Assembly: GCF_040659735.1 (NCBI RefSeq)
Contig: NZ_JBFANZ010000003.1
Location: forward strand, 186,001 to 250,000
Reading direction: 5' to 3'
Origin: Micromonospora_I sp040659735
GTDB lineage: Bacteria > Actinomycetota > Actinomycetes > Mycobacteriales > Micromonosporaceae
DNA: 64,000 nt
Both the position numbers and the translations under genes were made by a program. The number at the start of each line of letters is the position of its first letter. Within the stretch, counting starts at the first letter, position 1. The notes beneath the pieces were generated by a model. The model saw only the letters and a list, made by a program, of their open reading frames with translations, ran no database searches and was not told the origin of the DNA. This document shows, one piece after another, positions 24,302-33,401 of this stretch.

Positions 24302-25252
24302 TCACGGCAGCCGGGACGTCCACAACAGACTCATGGCCGCCGCCGAGAGCGCGAAGAGCAGCGCGATGCCCGCGTACCACTGGGTCACTTCCCGCGGTAC
24401 GGTCTGCCGCCCGATCGAGCTGCCCATGTCCTCGTAGACCTGCTTGAGCTCGCTGGCCGACGCCGCCTCGTAGAAGAAGCCCCGGGTGCTCTCCGCGAGC
24501 CGGGCCAGCGCGAGCCGGTCCACCGGCACCCGCTGCACCTGGCCGCCGATGTCCACCTCGCCCGAGTCCGTGCCGAACGCGATCGTGGAGACCGGGACGT
24601 TCGCGGCCGCCGCGGCCGCCGCCGCCTCCTCCACCGAGCGCCCCGACGTGCGGTAGCCGTCGGAGAGCAGCACGATGCGCGCCGGTGGCAGCCCCTCCGC
24701 GCCGGCCGCCGGCACCGATCGGATGCCCTCCAGACAGGTGAAGACGGCCTCCCCGGTCGCGGTCGCCTCGGCCAGCACGAGCCCGTCGATCGCCTGGGTG
24801 ACCGCCGGTCGGTCCTTCGAGGGCGGCACCAGGACGTTGGCCGACTTCGCGAACGCCACCAGCCCCAGGTTGTAGCTCTCCGGCAGTTCGTCGACGAACT
24901 GCTTCGCCGCCTCCTGCGCCGCCTCGATCCGACTCGGCGCGACGTCGTGCGCCTCCATCGACAGCGACACGTCGATCGCCAGCATGATCGTGGCGCGCTC
25001 CAACGGCTGCTCGGTGTCGACCGACGGGCGGGCCATGGCGGTCGCCAGCGCGATGAGGCTGATCAGGAACGCGCCCGCGGCGAGGTGGCGGCGCCAGCCC
25101 AGCCCCCGCGGCGCCAACGTCCGCAGCAGCTCGACGTTGGTGAACCGGACGGCGTACGACCGGCGCCGGAACTGCCGCCAGACGTACGCGGCGGCGACCG
25201 CGAAGACCGGCAGGAGCGCCAGCAGCCCCCACGGTTGCAGGAAACGGATCAT
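24302..25252 (-). CDS. VWA-domain membrane protein (BatA/BatB-like)
   Basis: 316 residues. An N-terminal BatA-type membrane segment (MIRFLQPWGLLALLPVFAVAAAYVW) and a second helix near residue 60 precede a von Willebrand A domain. The complete MIDAS DxSxS is in LAIDVSLSMEA, with the distal residues in GLVAFAKSANVL and VLLSDGYRTSG. A C-terminal helix (WYAGIALLFALSAAAMSLLW) anchors it. Its ATG overlaps the DUF58 stop (ATGA at 25249-25252). It forms an operon MoxR-DUF58-VWA, thought to act as metal-insertion or chaperone machinery. Confidence 0.92.
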   Translation of the reverse strand: MIRFLQPWGLLALLPVFAVAAAYVWRQFRRRSYAVRFTNVELLRTLAPRGLGWRRHLAAGAFLISLIALATAMARPSVDTEQPLERATIMLAIDVSLSMEAHDVAPSRIEAAQEAAKQFVDELPESYNLGLVAFAKSANVLVPPSKDRPAVTQAIDGLVLAEATATGEAVFTCLEGIRSVPAAGAEGLPPARIVLLSDGYRTSGRSVEEAAAAAAAANVPVSTIAFGTDSGEVDIGGQVQRVPVDRLALARLAESTRGFFYEAASASELKQVYEDMGSSIGRQTVPREVTQWYAGIALLFALSAAAMSLLWTSRLP

Positions 25253-26229
25253 CGTCCCTCACCTTCCACCCGCGACGCGCGGGCCGGACGCGCTGTCCCC
25301 CGCGTCCGCGCGTGCCGCTGCCCGGCGACGAACCGGACCATGTCCAGCAACCAGTCGGAATCGGTGCGCAGCCGCAGGTGCGCCGCTCCCGCGGCCCGCA
25401 CCTCGTGCGCGATCGCCGCGCGCTGGGCGGCCGCCGCCTCGGCGTACCGGCGCCGCAGCCGCGGATCCGCGGTCTGCACCTCGTGCAGCTCGCCGGTCTC
25501 CGGGTCGACCACCGCCAGCACCCCCACGTCGGGAAGCTCCAGCTCCCGCGGGTCGACCACCTCCACGGCGAGCACGTCGTGCCGGACGGCGAGCTTGCGC
25601 ATCGGCCGCCCCCACTGCTCCGGCGGCGCCAGGAAATCCGAGACCACGACGGCGACCCCGCGCCGGCGCGGCGGCCGGTTGAGCATGTCGATGAGCGCCC
25701 CGAGATCGCTGCGCCCGGCGCGCACCTCCGTGCGCGCGACCGCCCGCATCAGCCCCTGCGCCTCCTTGCGCCCCGGTCGGGCGGGCAGCCGGAGCGTCGC
25801 CGCGCCGCGCTCCGGGTCACCCGTGCCGATGACGGCGCCGACCCGGTTGCCACCGCGGACGGTCAGGTGCGTCATCGCCGCCGCCGCCGCGACGACCAGG
25901 TCGCGCTTGAGCCAGCGGGCGGTGCCGAAGTCCAGACTGGCCGACAGATCGATCGCCAGCCACGTCTCCAGCTCCCGGTCGGCGACGGTGCGGCGTACGT
26001 GCGGCAGCGTGGTGCGGGCGGTGACCGGCCAGTCCATCCGGCGTACGTCGTCGCCGGGACGGTATTCGCGCGACTCACCCGCTTCGCTGCCCGGGCCGGG
26101 CAGCAGGCCGACGTAGTCGCCCTGGAGCAGACCGTCGAGCTTGCGGGTCACCAGCAGCTGCAGCCGGGACAGGACGGCCTCGCTGCGGGCCGACGCGGCC
26201 CCGGCGGGTGTGCCGCCGGTCAGGGTCAC
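25249..26229 (-). CDS. DUF58 domain protein
   Basis: 326 residues from GTG 26229, which overlaps the MoxR stop (GTGA); longer upstream in-frame sequence is antisense noise. The DUF58 signature reads EYRPGDDVRRMDWPVTART, and a VWA-like MIDAS remnant reads LAIDLSASLDFG. The C-terminus (HEVRAAGAAHLRLRTDSDWLLDMVRF) is typical. It is the middle gene of the MoxR-DUF58-VWA unit and would be coupled to both neighbours by 4-bp overlaps. Confidence 0.92.
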   Translation of the reverse strand: MTLTGGTPAGAASARSEAVLSRLQLLVTRKLDGLLQGDYVGLLPGPGSEAGESREYRPGDDVRRMDWPVTARTTLPHVRRTVADRELETWLAIDLSASLDFGTARWLKRDLVVAAAAAMTHLTVRGGNRVGAVIGTGDPERGAATLRLPARPGRKEAQGLMRAVARTEVRAGRSDLGALIDMLNRPPRRRGVAVVVSDFLAPPEQWGRPMRKLAVRHDVLAVEVVDPRELELPDVGVLAVVDPETGELHEVQTADPRLRRRYAEAAAAQRAAIAHEVRAAGAAHLRLRTDSDWLLDMVRFVAGQRHARTRGTARPARASRVEGEGR

Positions 26230-27446
26230 GGCAGCTGTCCGGGCCACGCGCCGGCCGGTTGCGCGCCGGGCGGCGTCGGGGCCGTCATCGGCGTGGCGTT
26301 CTGCCGCGGGGCGACCGACGGCATCGGCACGGTCGACATGATCCGGCCGACGATGTGGTCGGCGGGCACGTCGTCGGCGAGCGCGTCGTAACTGAGCACG
26401 AGCCGGTGGCGCAGGATGTCGGGGGCGATGTCCTGCACGTCCTGCGGCAGCGCGTAGTCGCGCCCCCGCAGCAGGGCGAGCGCGCGGGTGGCCCGCACGA
26501 TGCCGAGCGAGGCGCGCGGGCTGGCGCCGTACTGGATGAGCTGCGCGACGTCGGGCATGCCGTGCTCGGCCGGCGACCGGGTCGCCAGCACCAGCCGTAC
26601 GGTGTAGTCGACCAGCGCGTTGTGCACGAACACCTGGTCGGCCTTGCGCTGCAGCGCGACCAGGTCGCTGGGACGGAAGACGGCGACCGGCTCCGGCGCG
26701 CTGACCCCCATCCGGTAGACGATCTCCCGCTCCTCGACGTCGGTCGGGTAGCCCACCACGATCTTCATCAGAAAACGGTCCCGCTGCGCCTCCGGCAGCG
26801 GGTAGACCCCCTCCTGCTCGATCGGGTTCTGCGTCGCCATCACGAGGAACGGATTGGGCACCCGGTGGGTCTGGCCGCCGATGGAGACCTGCTGCTCGGA
26901 CATCACCTCGAGGAGCGCGGACTGCACCTTTGCCGGCGCCCGGTTGATCTCGTCGGCGAGCAGGAAGTTGACGAAGACCGGGCCGAGTTCGACGTCGAAC
27001 TTCTCGCTCGACTGGCGGTAGATGCGGGTGCCGATGATGTCGGCCGGCACGAGGTCGGGGGTGAACTGGATGCGGGCGAAGCTGCCGCCGACCACCGTCG
27101 CCAGCGTCTCCACGGCCAGCGTCTTCGCCACGCCCGGCACGCCCTCGAGCAGACAGTGCCCGCGCGCCAGCAGGGCCACGAACATCCGCTCGACCATCCG
27201 GTCCTGACCGACGATCACCCGCTTCACCTCGAACATGGCGCGTTCGAGCAGGGTGGCGTCCTCGGCCGGGGTCGTCGTCGGTGTCGCCGCCCCCGCTGGG
27301 GCGCCGCTTCCTCGGGCCCCGTTCGCGGCGCCGTCCACGGGGGCGCCGACTGCGGGGGCGCCATTTCCGGGGGTGCCGACCGCGGGCGCGCCGTCTCCGG
27401 GGCCTTCGGTCGGGGTCGGCGCTTCGGGCATGGTCGGCTGGGCCAC
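26226..27446 (-). CDS. MoxR-family AAA+ ATPase
   Basis: About 406 residues from GTG 27446 (VAQPTMPEAPTP), with GGAGG six bases upstream. A low-complexity Gly/Ala/Pro linker with repeated GAPAVG units occupies residues 10-55. The AAA+ module follows: Walker A LLEGVPGVAKT, Walker B VNFLLADEINRAP, sensor 1 VMATQNPIEQEG and the MoxR helix region ERFLM-like QRDRFLMKIVVGYP. It is the ATPase driving its operon partners DUF58 and VWA. The N-terminal repeat linker is longer than usual. Confidence 0.93.
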   Translation of the reverse strand: MAQPTMPEAPTPTEGPGDGAPAVGTPGNGAPAVGAPVDGAANGARGSGAPAGAATPTTTPAEDATLLERAMFEVKRVIVGQDRMVERMFVALLARGHCLLEGVPGVAKTLAVETLATVVGGSFARIQFTPDLVPADIIGTRIYRQSSEKFDVELGPVFVNFLLADEINRAPAKVQSALLEVMSEQQVSIGGQTHRVPNPFLVMATQNPIEQEGVYPLPEAQRDRFLMKIVVGYPTDVEEREIVYRMGVSAPEPVAVFRPSDLVALQRKADQVFVHNALVDYTVRLVLATRSPAEHGMPDVAQLIQYGASPRASLGIVRATRALALLRGRDYALPQDVQDIAPDILRHRLVLSYDALADDVPADHIVGRIMSTVPMPSVAPRQNATPMTAPTPPGAQPAGAWPGQLP

Positions 27447-27724
27447 CGGTCCTCCACAGCGGTCTGGCTTCATGGAAAAGGTTGGCATGGTGCTCGCGCC
27501 GCACCAAGCGTCGCATGCCCGCCGAACGCACCGGGCGGGGAGAACCGGATTTCCGCCGATCGACTCCGCTGACCAGGGCAGAAACACGGGGGACACGAAC
27601 GGGATTTTCGCGTGTACGATTCAGCCGTCGCCGGGCGGCTCCCCCCGTGGTCGCCCGGCGCTCAATCACCTGACCGTGGTCCGGCTCCGTCTCCGGCGAA
27701 ATCGCGGCTCCGTAGACTCGTCCG

Positions 27725-27931
27725 ATGATCGACGAAAATCCGCCGCCCGCGCCGATCTGCTCCGCCCGCGGCTGCACCGCACCGGCCGTCTGGTCGCTGC
27801 GCTGGAACAACCCGAAGCTGCACACCCCGGAGCGCCGCAAGACATGGCTCGCGTGCGATGAGCACCGCGAGACGCTCGGGCAGTTCCTGGGGGCGCGCGG
27901 GTTCCTGCGCGAGGTGGCGCCGCTGCAGTGA
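27725..27931 (+). CDS. Small Cys/His protein, possible zinc-ribbon-like
   Basis: 68 residues: MIDENPPPAPICSARGCTAPAVW..., then WNNPKLHTPERRKTWLACDEHRETLGQFL. Three cysteines and the CDEH motif could bind one zinc ion. The family is widespread in actinobacteria and often misnamed acetone carboxylase (from memory); function unknown. Its TGA overlaps a GTG of the PH-domain reading frame, and it is likely the first gene of a three-gene unit with 27949 and 28479. Confidence 0.8.
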   Translation: MIDENPPPAPICSARGCTAPAVWSLRWNNPKLHTPERRKTWLACDEHRETLGQFLGARGFLREVAPLQ

Positions 27932-27948
27932 TCCCCTACGCTCGGGGG

Positions 27949-28482
27949 GTGACCGAGCAGCCTCCCGTGCGCGTTGACCCGATGCCCGGACCGACGGACC
28001 CGCTGGAGCCCTGGCCCGACACCGTACGGTGGCAGCCGGTCTCCCGTGACCTGATCTGGGTCGAGCTGCTGCGTCTGGGCGCCACGCTGGCGGTGCTGCT
28101 GATCGGTCTCGCCATCGGGTGGGCGGTCTCCGGGCACCGGCTGTTCGGCTACGGCATGGCGCTGCTGGTGGCGTTCGGGCTGTGGCGAATCACCGTGATC
28201 ATCCGGGCCGTACGCGCCTGGGGCTACGCCGAGCGCGACGACGATCTTCTCGTGCGGCACGGGCTGGTCGTACGCCGACTGTCGATCGTGCCCTACGCGC
28301 GGATGCAGTTCGTCGATGTGACGGCGGGTCCCCTGGAGCGGGCCTTCCAGCTAGCCACCGTGCAGCTGCACACCGCCGCCGCCGCGAGCGACGCCCGGGT
28401 GCCGGGGCTACGCCCGGCCGAGGCGTCCCGGCTGCGCGACCGCCTCACCGACCTGGGACAGCACCGCGCGGAGGGGCTGTGA
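27949..28482 (+). CDS. PH-domain (bPH2/DUF304) membrane protein
   Basis: About 177 residues from GTG 27949; a GTG at 27928 overlapping the previous stop is also in frame. Two transmembrane helices around residues 45-85 (LLRLGATLAVLLIGLAIGWAV, GYGMALLVAFGLWRITVII) precede a bacterial PH domain with the signature RHGLVVRRLSIVPYARMQFVDVTAGPLERAFQLATVQLHTAA. Its stop overlaps the next PH gene (GTGA). Paired bPH2 proteins like this are common, and their lipid or protein ligand is unknown. Confidence 0.88.
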   Translation: MTEQPPVRVDPMPGPTDPLEPWPDTVRWQPVSRDLIWVELLRLGATLAVLLIGLAIGWAVSGHRLFGYGMALLVAFGLWRITVIIRAVRAWGYAERDDDLLVRHGLVVRRLSIVPYARMQFVDVTAGPLERAFQLATVQLHTAAAASDARVPGLRPAEASRLRDRLTDLGQHRAEGL

Positions 28483-30020
28483 GCGACGCGGGCCACCGGC
28501 CGGACGCCCCCGTCCCGCACCGGCCCACCGACGCGGGTCCTCCCCTGCCGCCCCCCACCGGGGGGCAGCCGGCCCCCGTCCCCCCGGACCCCGCGCCGTA
28601 CCCGGCTCCCGGTCTGGCCGTGCCCGGCCCGCAGCCGTCCTTCGCCCCGCAACCGCAGCCGCCCTTCGGCCCGCAGCCGGCGCCCGCCTGGGCGGGCCCG
28701 CAGGTCCACCAGCCGCCGGAGACCGAGCCGCGTAAGCGCCTGCACCCGCTCAGCCCGGTGCTGCACGGCGCCAAATCGCTGGCGGTGATCATCGCGGCGC
28801 TCTCCTGGCAGACCCTCTCCCGGGTGGGGCTGGGCTGGTTCGTCGCCATCGTCGTGGTCTTCCTCCTCGGCGCGCTGGTGCTGTCCGTGGTGAGCTGGTT
28901 CAACACCGGCTACCACGTGGTCGGGCGCGAGCTGCGGGTGCACGAGGGTCTGCTCTGGCGCCGGACGCGCGCCATCCCACTGGAGCGCCTCCAGGCCGTC
29001 GAGGTCGTACGTCCCCTGCTGGCCCAGCTCAGTGGCCTGGCCGAGCTGCGGTTGGAGGTGATCGGCGGCGGCAAGACGGAGGCCCCGTTGGCCTACCTCA
29101 CCGTCACCGACGCGGCGGCGCTCCGGGAGCGGCTGCTGGCGCTCGCCGGCCGGGCGCCGCAGGTCGTCGCCCACCCCGGTGATCCCACCGCGGCGCCGCC
29201 GGCGCTCCCCGGTCGGCTCCTGTACCGCGTCCCCAACCGCGATCTCGTGATCAGCCAACTGCTGACCCCGCAGGCATTTCTGCTCCCCTTCGGCGTCGCC
29301 TTCGTCATCGGTCAGTTCGTCTACGAGGCCACCTGGTCGTTCATCGCCGTGGCGAGCACGCTCACCGCCATGGCCGGGGTGCTGCTGCAGCCGGCGCGGC
29401 GGGTGCTCGTGGACTGGGACTTCCGGCTGGGCCGTGACGACGCCGGGCTACGGGTGCGGCAGGGGCTGCTGGAGACGCGTTCCCAGACCGTCCCGCTCAA
29501 CCGGGTGCAGGGGGTCGGCGCGACGTGGCCGCTGCTGTGGCGCCCCCGGAAGTGGCTGCGGCTGCGCCTGGAGGTGGCCGGTTACGGCGGACCCGAGTCG
29601 CAGGGGGGCAACCCGGCGGACCGGTTGCTGCCGGTCGGTGACCTGGCCACCGCGGAGCTGGTCCTGTCCGAGGTGCTGCCCGGGGCCGCACTCGGGGCGC
29701 TGCCGATGACCGCTCCGCCGCGGCGGGCCCGCTGGCTACACCCGCTGGCCCAGCCCGTCCTCGCCGCCGGGCTGGCCGACCGGGTCTTCGCGGTCCGGTA
29801 CGGCCTGCTGACCCGGCACGTCGTCGTGCTCCCCTACGCCCGGATCCAGAGCGTACGAGTGGTGCAGGGCCCGCTGCAGCGGATGCTGGGGCTGGCCTCC
29901 GTGCACGCGGACGCGGCCGGTGGGCTGGTCGCCGTGGCCCAGGAGCGCGACCTGGCCGAGGCGTGGGTGCTCGCCGCGGGGCTGACCGAGCGGGCCCGGA
30001 CCGCGCGGGCTACCGGCTGA
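28479..30020 (+). CDS. YdbT-like membrane protein with tandem bPH2 domains
   Basis: About 513 residues from GTG 28479 overlapping the previous TGA. A long proline-rich cytoplasmic N-terminus (residues 1-90) is followed by hydrophobic helices (VGLGWFVAIVVVFLLGALVLSVV, FLLPFGVAFVIGQFVY). Three bPH2 repeats are marked by VHEGLLWRRTRAIPLERLQAVEVVRPLL, VRQGLLETRSQTVPLNRVQGVGATWPLL and VRYGLLTRHVVVLPYARIQSVRVVQGPLQRMLGLASVHADAAGG. This matches the YdbT architecture. It abuts the convergent PAP2-like gene with no gap. Confidence 0.9.
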   Translation: MSDAGHRPDAPVPHRPTDAGPPLPPPTGGQPAPVPPDPAPYPAPGLAVPGPQPSFAPQPQPPFGPQPAPAWAGPQVHQPPETEPRKRLHPLSPVLHGAKSLAVIIAALSWQTLSRVGLGWFVAIVVVFLLGALVLSVVSWFNTGYHVVGRELRVHEGLLWRRTRAIPLERLQAVEVVRPLLAQLSGLAELRLEVIGGGKTEAPLAYLTVTDAAALRERLLALAGRAPQVVAHPGDPTAAPPALPGRLLYRVPNRDLVISQLLTPQAFLLPFGVAFVIGQFVYEATWSFIAVASTLTAMAGVLLQPARRVLVDWDFRLGRDDAGLRVRQGLLETRSQTVPLNRVQGVGATWPLLWRPRKWLRLRLEVAGYGGPESQGGNPADRLLPVGDLATAELVLSEVLPGAALGALPMTAPPRRARWLHPLAQPVLAAGLADRVFAVRYGLLTRHVVVLPYARIQSVRVVQGPLQRMLGLASVHADAAGGLVAVAQERDLAEAWVLAAGLTERARTARATG

Positions 30021-31112
30021 TCACGGCAGCGCGGCGGGGGCGGGCGCGTTGCCCTCCCCGCGCGCCGCGACCTCGCCGTTCTCACGCGCCGCCGCGTCGC
30101 CGGCGCCGACCGGAACACCGGTCCGCGGGCTGGGCTCCTCGCGGGGGGCGCGGGCGGTCCGCCGCCGGCTCCACCACCGCTCGGCGAGCCCCACGACGAG
30201 GAAGGTCATGCCCACGTACGCCCACCCGATCAGCACGTCGATGACGTAGTGCTCCCCGGCGTAGACCAGCGTGAAGGTCATGGCGAGCGGGTAGGCGAGC
30301 AGCAGCGGCCACCAGCGCCGACGGGTCGACCGGAGGAAGAACACCACCACGAACAGGGCGAAGGCGGTGTGCAGCGAGGGCATCGCGGCGACCGGGTTGG
30401 ACGCGATCTGACCGGCGTTGAGAACATTCCCGGCACCGTGCATGCCGAAGGCCTTCCAGCCCCGCGTCGAGATCCGGGCGACCTCCTCGAGCAGCCCGTA
30501 CTTCGCGGCCCACCACGGCGGCGCGGCCGGGTAGACGAAGTACGTCACGAGCCCGGTCGCGCAGAGGAAGCCCCAGCGCCGCATGAACGCCGCCCACCGC
30601 GCCCGCTCGCGCAGCCACAGCACGACCGCGGCGGCGAGCGCCACCACGAAATGCGAGAAGTAGACCCAGCTGGCCAGCACGTCCCACCACCGCACCTGTG
30701 CGGGGTCGTAGAAGTGCCGCTGGAGCCACACGGTGGGCACGTCGCCGTCGAGGAGCCCACCGAACATGATCCGGTCGGCGGCGACCAACTCCAGGACGTG
30801 CGGGGTGGCGCCGTTGTCGGCGAAGCCACGCGACAGGTTGTAGAGCGCCAGCAGCAGGACCACCGGCAGCCAGTCGCGGGCGAAGCGCAGATGCGCGCGC
30901 CACGGACGCTGGCTGTGCCAGGCGATCGTCGCCGTCCAGAGCCAGACGAAGGCGTAGAGCGGATCGGTCGGGAGTCCGATGCCGAGCCACCCGGCGACGA
31001 ACGCCACACCCCAGATGGACATGGCGACGAGCCGCCGATGCCGGGGCGGGGGCAGCGGGTCCGGCATCGACGCGGCGGGCGGGGGCGAGGATTCGGTCAG
31101 GGTAGCGGCCAT
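30021..31112 (-). CDS. PAP2-like membrane phosphatase/phosphotransferase
   Basis: 363 residues with six or more membrane helices. The PAP2 motifs appear as SNPVAAMPSLHTAFALF (motif 2, catalytic His) and YAGEHYVIDVLIGWAYVG (motif 3). The long N-terminal part and PAAPPWW segment place it with the inositol-phosphorylceramide-synthase-like PAP2 group common in actinobacteria. It probably hydrolyses or transfers lipid phosphate at the outer face. The C-terminal tail is charged and low complexity. Convergent with the PH gene; the stop codons abut. Confidence 0.87.
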   Translation of the reverse strand: MAATLTESSPPPAASMPDPLPPPRHRRLVAMSIWGVAFVAGWLGIGLPTDPLYAFVWLWTATIAWHSQRPWRAHLRFARDWLPVVLLLALYNLSRGFADNGATPHVLELVAADRIMFGGLLDGDVPTVWLQRHFYDPAQVRWWDVLASWVYFSHFVVALAAAVVLWLRERARWAAFMRRWGFLCATGLVTYFVYPAAPPWWAAKYGLLEEVARISTRGWKAFGMHGAGNVLNAGQIASNPVAAMPSLHTAFALFVVVFFLRSTRRRWWPLLLAYPLAMTFTLVYAGEHYVIDVLIGWAYVGMTFLVVGLAERWWSRRRTARAPREEPSPRTGVPVGAGDAAARENGEVAARGEGNAPAPAALP

Positions 31113-31175
31113 CGCGGTTCAGGTTAACGGCGGTCGAAGCAACGGCCAACGCGGCCACTCCGCCGAACGGCCGGG

Positions 31176-31958
31176 TCAGCCCGGATCGGCGGCCGCGGCG
31201 ACCAGTTCCGGCAGGACCGCGCCGATCGGTCCGCGCAGCACGGCGGCGGCCAGCGGGTCGTACGGCGTCGGGCTGGCGTTGACGATCAGCACGCGCGCCC
31301 CGGCGTCGGCCGCGACCTCGACCAGCCCGGCGGCCGGCTGCACGGTCAGCGAGGTGCCCACCGCGATCAGCAGGTCGCAGCCCGCCGCCGCGGCGGCCGC
31401 CCGGCGCAGGGTCGTGGCGTCCAGCGACTGACCGAACGAGATCGTGGCCGCCTTGAGGATGCCCCCGCAGCGCAGGCAGGGCGGATCCGGCTCGCCCGCC
31501 GCTACCCGGTCGAGGGCCTCCCGCATCGTCGTACGGTCGTCGCAGCCCAGGCACTCGACCGCGAAGAGGGTGCCGTGGATCTCGATCACCCGCTCCGGGG
31601 CGTTCCCCGCGCGCTGGTGCAGGCCGTCGATGTTCTGCGTGACGATGGCGAGCAGCCGGCCGGCGCGTTCCAGCTCGACGAAGGCGCGGTGCGCCGGGTT
31701 GGGCCGCGCCGTCCAGGCGGGGTGGTCGCGCCGGGACTGCCAGGCCCGCCGTCGCAGCGCCGGGTCGGCGACGTACGACTGGAGGGTGAAGATGCGGGCG
31801 GCCTCCGGATCACGCGTCCAGACACCGTTGGGGCCACGGAAGTCGGGAATTCCGGAGTCGGTGGAGATCCCGGCGCCGGTCAACGCGACCACCTGGCGCG
31901 CTTCGGCGAGCCAACCGGCCACCTGGGTGAGTTCCGCACTCGACGTCACGCCGCTCAT
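31176..31958 (-). CDS. Sir2-family NAD-dependent protein deacylase
   Basis: 260 residues. Motifs in order: NAD loop ALTGAGISTDSGIPDFRG (around 25-42), TQNIDGLHQRAG, catalytic His in IEIHGTLFAVEC, zinc cysteines in CLGC and PCLRCGG, and AVGTSLTVQPAAGL with VNASPTPYD. It removes acyl groups from lysines using NAD+. Sequence alone does not separate deacetylase from desuccinylase activity. It is divergent from the thioesterase gene across 36 bp. Confidence 0.93.
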   Translation of the reverse strand: MSGVTSSAELTQVAGWLAEARQVVALTGAGISTDSGIPDFRGPNGVWTRDPEAARIFTLQSYVADPALRRRAWQSRRDHPAWTARPNPAHRAFVELERAGRLLAIVTQNIDGLHQRAGNAPERVIEIHGTLFAVECLGCDDRTTMREALDRVAAGEPDPPCLRCGGILKAATISFGQSLDATTLRRAAAAAAGCDLLIAVGTSLTVQPAAGLVEVAADAGARVLIVNASPTPYDPLAAAVLRGPIGAVLPELVAAAADPG

Positions 31959-31994
31959 GGTCCGACCGTATCGAAACCGCCTAGGCTGAGCCTC

Positions 31995-32438
31995 ATGGAG
32001 CAGAAGCCGGATCCCGGGTTCACGGCCGGGTTGAGCGCCCACGTGCAGTTGACCGTCACCGACTCCGACACCGCACAGGCGGTCGGCTCCGGCGACGTGC
32101 CCGTACTCGGCACCCCGCGGGTGCTCGCCCTGGTGGAGGCGGCCACCGTCGCCGCGACCGCGTCGCGGATGCCACCGGGGATGACCACCGTCGGCATCCG
32201 GGTGGAGCTCGACCACCGGGCGCCCACGCCGGTCGGTCGCACCGTCGTGGCCCGCGCCCAGCTCGCGAAGGTCGACGGCCGACGACTGCTGTTCGAGGTG
32301 TCGGTGAGCGACGGCACGACGACGGCCGCGGAGGGCCGGGTGGAGCGGATGCTGGTCGACCGGCACCGCTTCGTGGAGCGGGCCTTCGGCGACCAGGACG
32401 GCGGCACCGCCGGGGCCGGGCGGCCGGGTCCCGAGTGA
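31995..32438 (+). CDS. FlK-like hot-dog thioesterase
   Basis: 147 residues. Thr40, Glu48 and His74 (in LGTPRVL, LVEAA and LDHRAPTP) keep exactly the spacing of the catalytic Thr42-Glu50-His76 of fluoroacetyl-CoA thioesterase FlK. The family hydrolyses short acyl-CoA thioesters; fluoroacetyl specificity cannot be assumed. The stop overlaps the GTG of the MBL-fold hydrolase (GTGA at 32435), so the two are translated together. Confidence 0.85.
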   Translation: MEQKPDPGFTAGLSAHVQLTVTDSDTAQAVGSGDVPVLGTPRVLALVEAATVAATASRMPPGMTTVGIRVELDHRAPTPVGRTVVARAQLAKVDGRRLLFEVSVSDGTTTAAEGRVERMLVDRHRFVERAFGDQDGGTAGAGRPGPE

Positions 32439-33265
32439 CGCCGGGTTTCGTCGAGATCCGCGACGGGGTTCACGTCCTGCGCTATCCGCTCCTCGACGTC
32501 AACGTCACGCTCGTCGTCGGGGACGGCGCCGCGCTGCTCGTGGACACGCTGTCGAGCCCCGACCAGGCGCGGGAGTTGATCGCCGCGGCGCGCAGGGTGA
32601 CGCCGCACCCGTGGACCATCGTCAACACGCACCACCACTTCGACCACTGCTTCGGCAACGCCGTCGTCGCCGGCGAGCCGCCGTGTCCGATCGTGGCGCA
32701 CGAGGAGACCGCCCGGCTGCTGCGGCAGGACGTCGAGGCGGTGCGCCGGGAGGCGTACGAGGAGACGCTGCCGATCGAGCCGCAGCTCGCCGCGGAGCTG
32801 GCCGGGGTGGCGGTGCTGGCCCCCACCCGTACCGTCAAGCAGCGCGCCACGCTGGAGGTCGGTGGCCGCCGGGTCGAGCTGGCGCACCTCGGGCGCGGGC
32901 ACACCGCCGGCGACCTCGTGGTGCACGTGCCGGACGCCGACGTGCTGGTCGCCGGCGATCTCGTCGAGGAGGGGGCGGCACCGTCGTTCCGCGGGTCTTA
33001 CCCGCTGGAGTGGCCGGACACGGTCGCCGCGCTGCTCCGCCTGGCCGGCCCCGACACCGCGATCGTGCCCGGGCACGGTGCGGTGGTGGACGAGGAGTTC
33101 GTCAGCGCCCAGCACGCGGAGCTGGTCACCCTGGACTGGCTGATCCGCGACGGACACGCCGACCGGGCACCGGCGGAGCGGGTCGCGGCGCGGGCGCCGT
33201 TCGGCATCGACGCGTCGCTCCCGGCCGTCCGCTGCGGCTACGCGGAGCTCTCCGGCCGCACCTGA
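32435..33265 (+). CDS. Metallo-beta-lactamase-fold hydrolase
   Basis: 276 residues, GTG start overlapping the thioesterase stop. Metal ligands: THHHFDH (HxHxDH, around residue 66), His in GRGHTAGD, Asp in LVAGDLVEEG and His in VPGHGAVV. The layout fits glyoxalase II-like or general MBL hydrolases acting on thioesters or lactones. The coupling to a FlK-type thioesterase suggests a shared acyl-CoA/thioester detoxification step (inference). Confidence 0.9.
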   Translation: MTPGFVEIRDGVHVLRYPLLDVNVTLVVGDGAALLVDTLSSPDQARELIAAARRVTPHPWTIVNTHHHFDHCFGNAVVAGEPPCPIVAHEETARLLRQDVEAVRREAYEETLPIEPQLAAELAGVAVLAPTRTVKQRATLEVGGRRVELAHLGRGHTAGDLVVHVPDADVLVAGDLVEEGAAPSFRGSYPLEWPDTVAALLRLAGPDTAIVPGHGAVVDEEFVSAQHAELVTLDWLIRDGHADRAPAERVAARAPFGIDASLPAVRCGYAELSGRT

Positions 33266-33375
33266 TCCGCTGTGACGGCCGCCAGGAAGGCGACGGGGTC
33301 CAGGGTCACTCCCGCCAGCGCGTCGTACCAGCCCCGCAGCTCGTGCGCGCGGCGGTCATGCCCGGGAGATGTGCG
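33238..33375 (-). pseudogene. Coding-like C-terminal fragment of unknown gene
   Basis: The minus strand between the PfkB stop and the end of the MBL gene reads GHDRRAHELRGWYDALAGV, then TLDPVAFLAAVTADQVRPESSA, then TAG at 33238. Codon use is strongly genome-like, but no start or upstream domain exists in frame. It may be the tail of a lost gene downstream of the kinase. It overlaps the MBL gene by about 28 bp. Family not recognised. Confidence 0.35.
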
Positions 33376-33401
33376 CAGCCGGACGCAGCGGGACCGGCGG
33401 G

